From contig BNBH01000002.1 of the NCBI GenBank assembly GCA_014655195.1, positions 242,406 through 306,405 of the forward strand: a DNA stretch of 64,000 nucleotides, in the 5' to 3' direction. The notes below the pieces were generated by a model. That model did not search any database, had not been told where the DNA came from, and was given only the letters and a program-made list of their open reading frames with translations. Both the position numbers and the translations under genes were made by a program. This DNA is from Streptomyces cellulosae. Lineage in GTDB: Bacteria > Actinomycetota > Actinomycetes > Streptomycetales > Streptomycetaceae. Shown here piece after piece: positions 1-6,596 of the stretch (its first letter is position 1; each line of letters opens with the position of its first letter).

Positions 1-212
1 AGGCGGGCCTGTTCTTCCTCGACAAGTCCCTGGAGGCCGTCGACGACGACACCCTGGCCCGCCTCGTCACCTTCCCCAACGTTGTGGTCACGTCCCACCA
101 GGCGTACTACACCCTGGACGCGGTCGGCCAGATCGTCGCGACGACCGTGGAGAACGTCCTCGACTACACCGCCGGCCGCCGCTCCGAGAACGTGCTGGTG
201 CCGCGCAGCTGA
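1..212 (+). CDS. D-lactate dehydrogenase-like 2-hydroxyacid dehydrogenase, 3' end only
   Basis: Partial gene entering from the left edge; the readable frame begins at base 3 and gives 69 residues before TGA at 210-212. The tail GLFFLDKS, then NVVVTSHQAYYTLDAV, is typical of the C-terminal catalytic domain of NAD-dependent D-2-hydroxyacid dehydrogenases of the LdhA type, where the His of the SHQA stretch is the catalytic acid/base. The likely reaction is pyruvate to D-lactate, but substrate cannot be read from this fragment. Its last 49 bases overlap the end of the convergent trpEG gene. The family call is good; the exact enzyme is inferred. Confidence 0.8.
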   Translation, partial: AGLFFLDKSLEAVDDDTLARLVTFPNVVVTSHQAYYTLDAVGQIVATTVENVLDYTAGRRSENVLVPRS

Positions 213-2044
213 CCCATCAGCTCCCGCACCACGGCCGCGCCGTTCAGGCTCAGCACCGACTCGGGGTGGAACTGCACGCCCGCGAAACCGGGACCCCGCA
301 CCGCGTGCACCTCGCCGTTCGCCGCGCGGCTCACCTCGACGCCGTGGGCGGCCAGCTCCCGCGCGGCCTCGTCGTCGCACGTCGCCACGAAGCTGTTGTA
401 GAAGCCGACCGTCTCCGGCCGCCCGAACAGGTCGATCTCCGTCTGCGCCCCCTGGTACGGCACCTCCTTGCGGACGATGTCCAGGCCCAGCTCGGCCGCG
501 ATCAGCTCATGGCCGAGGCAGACGCCGAGCACGCCGTGCCGGTTGCCGGCGATCACCTCGGCGGTCAGCCCGCGCAGGAACCGCATCTTCGGGTCGGCCG
601 TGTCCGAGGGGTCGCCGGGGCCGGGGCCCAGCACCAGCGGACCCTCGTGCGCGAGGACCGCCTCCCGCAGTCCCGGCTCGTCGTAGCGGCGCACGGTGAC
701 CTCCAGGCCGGCCGCCCGCAGCACATGGGCGAGCATCGCGGTGAACGTGTCCTCCGCGTCCACCACCAGCGCGTGCCCGGTGAGCGCGTCCGACCGCTCC
801 TGCATCCGCAGCCAGAACGGCGCGAGCGAGGCCCGGCGCCCGTCGAGGGCGGCCCGCACGCGCGGATCCTCCGCCAGCTTCGGCCGTACGGCCTCCGCGC
901 GCGGGCGTCCCGGGCGCACGCCCAGCGCGGCCAGCACCCCGGCCGCCTTGGCGTGCGTCTCCGCGACCTCCCCGGCCGGGTCCGAGCCGCGCACCAGCGT
1001 GGCGCCGACCGGCACCCGCAGGCGTCCGGCCGCGTCGATGTCGGCGGTGCGGATCAGGATGGGGGAGTCCAGCGTCTGGGCGCCGCCCTCGTCCCGGCGG
1101 ATCAGGGCCAGCGCGCCCGCGTAGTAGCCGCGTCCGCCGGCCTCGTGCCGCTCGATCACCCGGCAGGCGTTCTGCACCGGCGAGCCGGTGACGGTCGCCG
1201 CGAACATCGTCTCCCGCAGCACCTCGCGCACGTCCAGCGAGGAGCGGCCGCGCAGCTCGTACTCGGTGTGCGCGAGGTGCGCCATCTCCTTCAGGCGGGG
1301 GCCGATCACCACGCCGCCCCGGTCGCCGACCGTGCACATCATCTTGAGCTCCTCGTCGACGACCATCGACAGCTCCTCGATCTCCTTGCCGTCGGCGAGG
1401 AAGCGGAGCAGGTGCTCGGGGGTGGGGCCCTCGGCGGGGTAGCGGTAGGTCCCGCTGATGGGGTTCATCACGACGGTCCCGCCGGACGCGCGCACATGCA
1501 CCTCCGGGCTCGCGCCCACCAGCGTGCGCTCTCCGGTGTGCACGACGAACGTCCAGTACGCGCCCCGCTCGCCCTCCAGCAGCCGCCGGAACAACGCGAG
1601 CGCGTCGGCCCGCCCGAACCCGGGGATCTCACCCTCGTACGTTCTGCGGATCACGAAGTTGGCGCCCTCGCCGCGGCCGATCTCCTCGTCGAGGACCCGG
1701 CCGACGATCCGCGCGTACTCCTCGTCGCCGACGTCGAAGCCGCCGCCCTCCACCCGCACGTCGTGCGCGGGAAGCGCCGCCAGGGCCTCGTCGAGGGGGA
1801 TCTCGTGCCGCTCCTCGGGCGTCAGCACCAGCAGCGGGGTGCCGTCGTCGCGGACGTCGAAGCCGCGCTCGCGGATCTGCCGGAAGGGCACCAGCGCCAG
1901 ACCCTCGTCGGGCAGGTCGGCCAGGCGGTCACGGGAGGCGACCGGCCCGATCAGCAGCTCCACCGTGTCGTGGTCGTGGCCGGGGGTGCGGCGGCGCAGC
2001 AGGGCGAAGGGGCGGTCCTCGTGCGGGAGCCGTGCCAGGTCCAT
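164..2044 (-). CDS. trpEG: Fused anthranilate synthase (TrpE-TrpG)
   Basis: Single 626-residue protein making anthranilate from chorismate and glutamine, the first committed step to tryptophan. The N-terminal two thirds is a chorismate-binding TrpE domain (GTYRYPAEGPTPEHLLRF, then MVVDEELKMMCTVGDRGG, and FAATVTGSPVQNACRVIE). The C-terminal third is a class I glutamine amidotransferase with the nucleophile in GVCLGHELIA and the His-Glu pair in VQFHPESVLS. The start chosen is the ATG at 2044 (MDLARLPHEDRPF). The frame runs on upstream, but that part covers the attenuator. The fused layout is common in actinomycetes. The 3' end runs 49 bases into the dehydrogenase gene. Control is by the attenuator and leader peptide just upstream. 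Confidence 0.93.
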   Translation of the reverse strand: MDLARLPHEDRPFALLRRRTPGHDHDTVELLIGPVASRDRLADLPDEGLALVPFRQIRERGFDVRDDGTPLLVLTPEERHEIPLDEALAALPAHDVRVEGGGFDVGDEEYARIVGRVLDEEIGRGEGANFVIRRTYEGEIPGFGRADALALFRRLLEGERGAYWTFVVHTGERTLVGASPEVHVRASGGTVVMNPISGTYRYPAEGPTPEHLLRFLADGKEIEELSMVVDEELKMMCTVGDRGGVVIGPRLKEMAHLAHTEYELRGRSSLDVREVLRETMFAATVTGSPVQNACRVIERHEAGGRGYYAGALALIRRDEGGAQTLDSPILIRTADIDAAGRLRVPVGATLVRGSDPAGEVAETHAKAAGVLAALGVRPGRPRAEAVRPKLAEDPRVRAALDGRRASLAPFWLRMQERSDALTGHALVVDAEDTFTAMLAHVLRAAGLEVTVRRYDEPGLREAVLAHEGPLVLGPGPGDPSDTADPKMRFLRGLTAEVIAGNRHGVLGVCLGHELIAAELGLDIVRKEVPYQGAQTEIDLFGRPETVGFYNSFVATCDDEAARELAAHGVEVSRAANGEVHAVRGPGFAGVQFHPESVLSLNGAAVVRELMGQLRGTSTFSERRPAV

Positions 2045-2101
2045 GGGGCGTTCCTCGTTTCGTCGCTGTCGTGAGCGGTGAGGAACGGCCCCGGAAACCA
2101 C

Positions 2102-2128
2102 CGAAGGCCGCCCCTCGGGCGGCCTTCG
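2102..2128 (-). terminator. trp attenuator hairpin
   Basis: A perfect 11-bp inverted repeat, CGAAGGCCGCC / GGCGGCCTTCG with a 5-base loop, lies between the leader peptide stop (2150) and the trpEG start (2044) on the reverse strand. A short GGTTT stretch follows. Its position makes it the terminator arm of a classical tryptophan attenuator. Alternative antiterminator pairing was not computed. Confidence 0.8.
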
Positions 2129-2149
2129 CGAAGTCGGTGCGTACGCGCG

Positions 2150-2206
2150 TCAGTGGGCCGCCGGATGAGCGGTCCACCACCAGGTGCGGGTCGAGTGCGC
2201 GAACAT
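2150..2206 (-). CDS. trpL: Tryptophan operon leader peptide
   Basis: An 18-residue ORF on the reverse strand reads MFAHSTRTWWWTAHPAAH and stops at TGA 2152-2150. Three consecutive Trp codons (TGG x3) sit mid-peptide, as expected for ribosome-mediated attenuation: stalling when Trp-tRNA is scarce would favour an antiterminator over the hairpin at 2102-2128. It is about 105 bases upstream of the trpEG start. The same leader peptide is known upstream of a Streptomyces trpE gene (from memory). No other role is expected. Confidence 0.9.
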   Translation of the reverse strand: MFAHSTRTWWWTAHPAAH

Positions 2207-2441
2207 GGACAGCACGCTACACGATGACAACCGGGACGCGTGAGCCTCGGCGTCGTTGCCCAGGGCGCTCCCCGCCGACGCCGGGATGGCCCGAAGCTCG
2301 AGACGCTGCTTCAGCTCGGCGCGGTGTGCTCCCTGCCCCCCGGGGATGGCGGGTCCGGTCCGGTCCGCGAGGCCGGACGGGGCCGTCTCACTGGATGAGC
2401 GAGGCCAAAGGCACCCGAAGCGACCGCGTACTGTGGAGCTC
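2207..2441. promoter_or_regulatory. Divergent promoter region trpL-trpEG / aroH
   Basis: This gap separates the reverse trp leader from the forward DAHP synthase and must hold both promoters. The sequence TTGTCATCGTGTAGCGT lies just before the leader start on the reverse strand, and a TACTGT stretch lies about 15 bases before the aroH start. Neither gives a convincing -35/-10 pair by eye. No operator palindrome was recognised. Confidence 0.4.
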
Positions 2442-3797
2442 GTGACCGTGAACGCTGATTCTCTGAGCGTCGCCGCACAGGCGACATGGCGAAACCTGCC
2501 CGCGGCGCAGCAGCCCGAGTACCCGGATGCCGAGGCTCTGCGCGATGTGATCGCGGACCTCGAGTCGTATCCCCCGCTGGTGTTCGCCGGCGAGTGCGAC
2601 CAGCTGCGAGCCCGTATGGCGGCGGTCGCCCGAGGCGAGGCGTTCCTCCTTCAGGGCGGCGACTGCGCCGAGTCGTTCGACGCGGTGTCCGCCGAGCACA
2701 TCCGGGCGAAGCTCAAGACGCTGCTCCAGATGGGCGCCGTCCTCACCTACGCCGCCTCCGTGCCGGTCGTGAAGGTCGGGCGGATCGCCGGGCAGTACTC
2801 CAAGCCGCGCTCCAAGCCGACCGAGACCCGTGACGGTGTGACGCTGCCGACGTACCGGGGCGACTCGGTGAACGGCTTCGAGTTCACCGAGGAGGCCCGG
2901 GTCCCGGACCCGGAGCGGCTGAAGCGGATGTACCACGCGTCGGCGTCCACGCTGAACCTGGTGCGGGCCTTCACCACCGGCGGTTACGCCGACCTGCGCC
3001 AGGTGCACGCCTGGAACCAGGACTTCGTGAAGTCGTCGCCGTCCGGCCAGCGCTACGAGCAGCTGGCGCGGGAGATCGACCAGGCGCTGAACTTCATGCG
3101 GGCCTGCGGCGCGGAGCCGGAGGAGTTCAAGACCGTCGAGTTCTTCTCGTCGCACGAGGCGCTGCTGCTCGACTACGAGTCGGCGCTCACCCGCGTGGAC
3201 TCGCGCACGGGTCAGCTGTACGACGTCTCCGCGCACATGGTGTGGATCGGTGAGCGCACCCGGCAGCTGGACCACGCGCACATCGAGTTCGCCTCGCGGA
3301 TCCGCAACCCGATCGGCATCAAGCTCGGCCCGACCACGACGGCCGAGGAGGCGCTGCAGTACATCGACCGCCTCGACCCGGAGCGGGAGCCCGGCCGGCT
3401 GACGTTCATCGTCCGGATGGGCGCGGACAAGATCCGCGACAAGCTCCCCGAGCTGGTGGAGAAGGTGACCGCGTCCGGCGCGACCGTGGCGTGGGTGACG
3501 GACCCGATGCACGGCAACACCTTCGAGGCCGCCTCCGGCCACAAGACCCGCCGCTTCGACGACGTGCTCGACGAGGTGAAGGGCTTCTTCGAGGTCCACA
3601 AGGAGCTGGGCACCCACCCGGGCGGCATCCATGTGGAGCTCACGGGTGACGACGTCACCGAGTGCGTGGGCGGCGGCGACGAGATCTTCGTCGACGACCT
3701 GCACCAGCGCTACGAGACGGCGTGCGACCCGCGGCTGAACCGCAGCCAGTCGCTCGACCTGGCGTTCCTGGTCGCGGAGATGTACCGGGACCAGTGA
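2442..3797 (+). CDS. aroH: Class II 3-deoxy-7-phosphoheptulonate (DAHP) synthase
   Basis: A 451-residue enzyme condensing phosphoenolpyruvate with erythrose 4-phosphate, the entry step of the shikimate pathway. It is the plant/actinobacterial class II type: FLLQGGDCAESF, KVGRIAGQYSKPRS, HEALLLDYESALTR, DPMHGNTFEA and GGIHVELTGDDVTECVGG are all present, including Cys, His, Glu and Asp residues that bind the metal in this class. The start is GTG at 2442 (MTVNADSLSV) preceded by GGAG; the frame is open further upstream, but that stretch has no conserved content. It is divergent from trpEG, linking pathway entry to the tryptophan branch. A strong hairpin follows. Confidence 0.94.
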   Translation: MTVNADSLSVAAQATWRNLPAAQQPEYPDAEALRDVIADLESYPPLVFAGECDQLRARMAAVARGEAFLLQGGDCAESFDAVSAEHIRAKLKTLLQMGAVLTYAASVPVVKVGRIAGQYSKPRSKPTETRDGVTLPTYRGDSVNGFEFTEEARVPDPERLKRMYHASASTLNLVRAFTTGGYADLRQVHAWNQDFVKSSPSGQRYEQLAREIDQALNFMRACGAEPEEFKTVEFFSSHEALLLDYESALTRVDSRTGQLYDVSAHMVWIGERTRQLDHAHIEFASRIRNPIGIKLGPTTTAEEALQYIDRLDPEREPGRLTFIVRMGADKIRDKLPELVEKVTASGATVAWVTDPMHGNTFEAASGHKTRRFDDVLDEVKGFFEVHKELGTHPGGIHVELTGDDVTECVGGGDEIFVDDLHQRYETACDPRLNRSQSLDLAFLVAEMYRDQ

Positions 3798-3822
3798 CCG
3801 GCGGGGCCGGCTGATGGAAGTC

Positions 3823-3867
3823 GGGGGTGGGGCGTGTCTCACACGGGACGGCGCCCCACCCCCCTTT
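3823..3867 (+). terminator. Terminator after aroH
   Basis: GGGGGTGGGGCG at 3823-3834 pairs with CGCCCCACCCCC at 3852-3863 across a 17-base loop, followed by a TTT. It lies 25 bases past the aroH stop and before the bfd iron box. Confidence 0.8.
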
Positions 3868-3893
3868 CGTGCCCGCGAAGGGCGTAGGTAAGG

Positions 3894-3912
3894 TTAGGTT
3901 TGCCTCACCGAC
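3894..3912 (+). promoter_or_regulatory. Iron box (DmdR/IdeR-type operator) of bfd
   Basis: TTAGGTTTGCCTCACCGAC matches the actinobacterial iron-box pattern TTAGGTTAGGCTCACCTAA at 15 of 19 positions by my count. It ends 48 bases before the bfd start. The DtxR/IdeR family (DmdR1 in Streptomyces) binds such sites with Fe2+ and represses under iron sufficiency. Binding itself is inferred. Confidence 0.75.
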
Positions 3913-3960
3913 GGAGGGTCGGTACGGCACGACCCAGATCTTCGTCGGGAGGTGACCCGC

Positions 3961-4200
3961 GTGTTCGTCTGCAGCTGTTTCGGCGTGACCGAGGAACAGG
4001 TGAAGAGCCACGCGGAAGCCGGTGCCTGCACGCCCCGGCAGATCGCCTCCGCCTGCAAGGCCGGCACGGACTGCGGCGGCTGCGTCCGGCGCATCCAGGC
4101 GCTGCTCGGCCGCGGCGCCTGCCCCCGGCGGCAGGTCATCGACCAGGGCGGGCAGCCGCTCGTGGCCGACGTCGCGCCGGAGGTCCCGGAAGCCGCCTAG
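3961..4200 (+). CDS. bfd: Bacterioferritin-associated ferredoxin (2Fe-2S)
   Basis: A 79-residue protein with the Bfd/Fer2_BFD Cys pattern: C-x-C near the N-terminus (FVCSCFG) and C-x2-C in TDCGGCVRRI. These four Cys bind a [2Fe-2S] cluster. In characterised systems Bfd docks on bacterioferritin and delivers electrons that release stored iron. The start is GTG at 3961, eight bases after GGGAGG; a GTG at 3952 overlaps that ribosome site and is less likely. An iron box lies upstream, and bfr is convergent just downstream. The tail after about residue 50 (RGACPRRQVIDQGG) is outside the core fold. Confidence 0.9.
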   Translation: MFVCSCFGVTEEQVKSHAEAGACTPRQIASACKAGTDCGGCVRRIQALLGRGACPRRQVIDQGGQPLVADVAPEVPEAA

Positions 4201-4202
4201 CT

Positions 4203-4273
4203 CTTTCGTCTGGATCAGGCCGGCCGTGGGACGCGGTGCGTCTTGGCCGACGCCGGGGTGATCCGAACGAAAG
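4203..4273. terminator. Shared inverted repeat between convergent bfd and bfr
   Basis: CTTTCGTCTGGATCA (4203-4217) and TGATCCGAACGAAAG (4259-4273) are complementary at 13 of 15 positions, enclosing a GC-rich segment that can fold further. Lying between two converging genes, it is probably a bidirectional terminator. Confidence 0.6.
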
Positions 4274-4306
4274 GCCCTGGCGCGCCCCGCAGGTTCCCCG
4301 GCGCCG

Positions 4307-4825
4307 TCAGGGCGTCTTGAAGCCGTGCGTCCCGGGGCCCGAGGGGTCGGGCTGGGTCTGCTCGATCACCGTCGACAGGTAGAGCGCCTCGCCCAGTTTG
4401 TCGATCAGCTCCAGCTGGGTGTCCAGGTAGTCGATGTGGTGCTCCTCGTCGGCCAGGATGGCCTCGAAGATGTTGGCCGAGGTGATGTCGTTCTTGTTGC
4501 GCATGACCTCGACGCCGCGGCGGAGCCGGTCGATCGCCTCCAGCTCGATCTCGCGGTCGGCCTGGAACATCTCGGTGACGGTCTGCCCGACGCGGACGTG
4601 GAACAGCCGCTGGTAGTTCGGCAGGCCGTCCAGCAGCAGGATCCGGTCGGTGAGCAGCTCGGCGTGACGCATCTCGTCGAAGGACTCGTCGCGGGTGTAC
4701 TTGGCGAGCTTGTACCAGCCCTTGTGGTCCTGGAGCTTGGAGTGCAGGAAGTACTGGTTGATCGCCGTCAGCTCGGCGGTCAGCTGCTCGTTGAGGAACT
4801 CGATGACCTCGGGATCGCCCTGCAT
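4307..4825 (-). CDS. bfr: Bacterioferritin
   Basis: A 172-residue four-helix ferritin-like protein that stores iron as ferric mineral inside a 24-mer shell with haem at subunit interfaces. Seen: EFLNEQLTAELTAINQYFLH at the N-terminus (first diiron Glu), DESFDEMRHAELLTDRI (ExxH), and ILADEEHHIDYLDTQL (second ExxH). The Met after DESFDE is in the usual haem-ligand region. The start is the ATG at 4825 with AAGGAG before it. It converges on bfd, its presumed electron donor for iron release. Two palindromes lie 60-90 bases upstream. The length is slightly above the usual 158 because of a short Pro/Thr-rich tail. Confidence 0.94.
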   Translation of the reverse strand: MQGDPEVIEFLNEQLTAELTAINQYFLHSKLQDHKGWYKLAKYTRDESFDEMRHAELLTDRILLLDGLPNYQRLFHVRVGQTVTEMFQADREIELEAIDRLRRGVEVMRNKNDITSANIFEAILADEEHHIDYLDTQLELIDKLGEALYLSTVIEQTQPDPSGPGTHGFKTP

Positions 4826-4885
4826 GGCACGGGCTCCTTCCGCGTGGGGGAATGTGCGGGTCGGGGCGCATGATTGCATCGGCGC

Positions 4886-4913
4886 GGAAGATCTTCCAGT
4901 AAGTCTTGACTTA
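4886..4913 (-). promoter_or_regulatory. Two adjacent palindromes upstream of bfr
   Basis: GGAAGATCTTCC (4886-4897) is a perfect 12-bp palindrome. TAAGTCTTGACTTA (4900-4913) is symmetrical except for its central two bases. They lie 61-88 bases before the bfr start in an AT-rich stretch that is unusual for this DNA. They do not resemble the iron box of bfd, so a different regulator (Fur family or redox) is possible. This is inference. Confidence 0.5.
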
Positions 4914-5009
4914 GTAAGTAATCCCACACTTGGTCCGTTCTGGCCCTGAATAGCCGATTGTTCGGGGCCCGGTTCAGGAGCATGGCCACCGGTCTGTCAG
5001 GATGGAGAC

Positions 5010-5657
5010 ATGGGTCAGCCGGCGGAACGCGAATCGGAGGAGCGCGCGACACGAGGAGCGGCGGATCTCCAGCTCCCGCCGGGACAGCGGCTCCAGAAGG
5101 GCTGGCCGGTCACCCACTACGGGCCGGTCCCCAAGTTCCGCCCGGAGCGCTGGGAGTTCCGGGTCTTCGGCGCCACCGCCGACGGCGAGAAGCACGGCTG
5201 GACCCACGAGGAGTTCACGGCGCTGCCGTACACGACGGTCGAGGCCGATCTGCACTGCGTGACCAAGTTCAGCATGGTCGGCGCGGAGTGGGGCGGGATC
5301 CCGGCGCGCACGGTGGTGGAGATCGCCCCGCCCGCCCCGGACGTCACCCATGTGATGGTCTGGGCGGAGTACGGCTTCAGCTCCAACCTGCGGCTCGAGG
5401 ACTTCACGTCCGAGCGCACGCTGTTCGCCACCCACAAGGACGGTGAGCTGCTCACCGCCGAGCACGGCTTCCCGCTGCGCCTGATCGTGCCGCACCTGTA
5501 CGCGTGGAAGGGCCCGAAATGGGTCCGCGGCGTGGAGTACATGACCGCCGACCGCCGGGGCTTCTGGGAGGAGCGCGGCTACCACAACGTCGGCGACCCC
5601 TGGAAGGAGCAGCGCTACTCCTACCAGGAGGAGCCCGGGGAGGGCCCCGAGCTGTAG
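5010..5657 (+). CDS. Sulfite oxidase-like molybdopterin oxidoreductase
   Basis: A 215-residue protein made almost only of the oxidoreductase molybdopterin-binding domain of the sulfite oxidase superfamily. VEADLHCVTKFSM carries the Cys expected to ligate molybdenum, and GFPLRLIVPHLYAWKGPKWV plus FWEERGYHNVGDPW are conserved late motifs of this small family. No signal peptide or haem domain is present, so it is likely cytoplasmic. The start is ATG at 5010 with AGGATGGAGAC before it. It ends 12 bases from the convergent nfo gene. The substrate is unknown; sulfite itself is not established for these short homologues. Confidence 0.85.
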   Translation: MGQPAERESEERATRGAADLQLPPGQRLQKGWPVTHYGPVPKFRPERWEFRVFGATADGEKHGWTHEEFTALPYTTVEADLHCVTKFSMVGAEWGGIPARTVVEIAPPAPDVTHVMVWAEYGFSSNLRLEDFTSERTLFATHKDGELLTAEHGFPLRLIVPHLYAWKGPKWVRGVEYMTADRRGFWEERGYHNVGDPWKEQRYSYQEEPGEGPEL

Positions 5658-5669
5658 GACGCGGGGCCG

Positions 5670-6548
5670 TCAGCCGTCGCGGAGCTTCTTCAGCCGCTCC
5701 ACGTCCGCCGCGTGCCCCTCCTTGCCGCCGGGCGTCTCGATCACCAGCGGCACACCCGCGGTCTCCGGGTGCGTCATCAGGTCCCGGAACGGGTCCTCGC
5801 CGATGTGACCGGCGCCGATGTTGGCGTGCCGGTCCTTGTGGGCGCCGACGACGTCCTTGGAATCGTTGGCGTGGATCAGCTTCAGCCGTCCCGCGCCGAC
5901 GGTCGCGGCCAGCTCGTCCAGGGCGCGGTGCACGCCGCCGGGTCCCGCCAGGTCGTGCCCGGCCGCGAAGACGTGGCAGGTGTCCAGGCAGACGCCGAGC
6001 TTCGGATGCGCGTCCAGCTGCTCGACGTACGGGCCCAGGTCCTCGACCAGGGAGCACAGCGAGGCGCCCTGGCCGGCGGTCGGCTCCAGCAGCAGGTACG
6101 GGTCGTCGTCGCGGGTCAGCTCGTCCAGCAGCGGCAGCATGTGCTCCCGTACCTGCTTCAGCGCCACCGCGCGGTCACGGCCACCGGTCGCGCTGCCGGT
6201 GTGCACCACCACGCCCAGCGCGCCGATCTCCCGGCCGCGGCGCAGCGAGTGCCGCAGGGACTCCACCGACCGTTCCACGGTCGCCTCGGTGTGCGAGCCG
6301 AAGTTGATCAGGTAGGGGGCGTGCACGTACGCCGGGATCGACGCCTCGGCGCAGGCCGCGCGGAACGCCTCGTCCTGGAGGGGGTTGCCGACGGGGGTGG
6401 CCCAGCCGCGCGGGTTGGCGACGAAGACCTGCACGGTCTCCGCGCCCAGGTCACGGGCGTAGGACAGGCCGACGGAGTGCAGACCGCCGGCCACGGGGAC
6501 GTGACTGCCGATCGGGTTGCGGGCGGGGCCGGACGGGTGACTCTTCAC
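5670..6548 (-). CDS. nfo: Deoxyribonuclease IV (AP endonuclease)
   Basis: A 292-residue TIM-barrel AP endonuclease of the Nfo family, cutting 5' to abasic sites in base-excision repair with three Zn ions. Metal-ligand motifs are all visible: YVHAPYLINFGS, VVHTGSATGG, LLLEPTAGQG, CLDTCHVFAAGHD, KLIHANDSKD, DRHANIGAGHIG and LVIETPGGKEG. The start is GTG at 6548; the homologous region begins at about residue 11 (RNPIGSHVPVAGG). It is convergent with the molybdoenzyme gene and lies 48 bases beyond the end of the kinase gene read in the same direction. Confidence 0.93.
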   Translation of the reverse strand: MKSHPSGPARNPIGSHVPVAGGLHSVGLSYARDLGAETVQVFVANPRGWATPVGNPLQDEAFRAACAEASIPAYVHAPYLINFGSHTEATVERSVESLRHSLRRGREIGALGVVVHTGSATGGRDRAVALKQVREHMLPLLDELTRDDDPYLLLEPTAGQGASLCSLVEDLGPYVEQLDAHPKLGVCLDTCHVFAAGHDLAGPGGVHRALDELAATVGAGRLKLIHANDSKDVVGAHKDRHANIGAGHIGEDPFRDLMTHPETAGVPLVIETPGGKEGHAADVERLKKLRDG

Positions 6549-6596
6549 CCGTCAAGGGTGTCACGGCCACGCGTGTCACCCGGACGGCCCCCTCCG

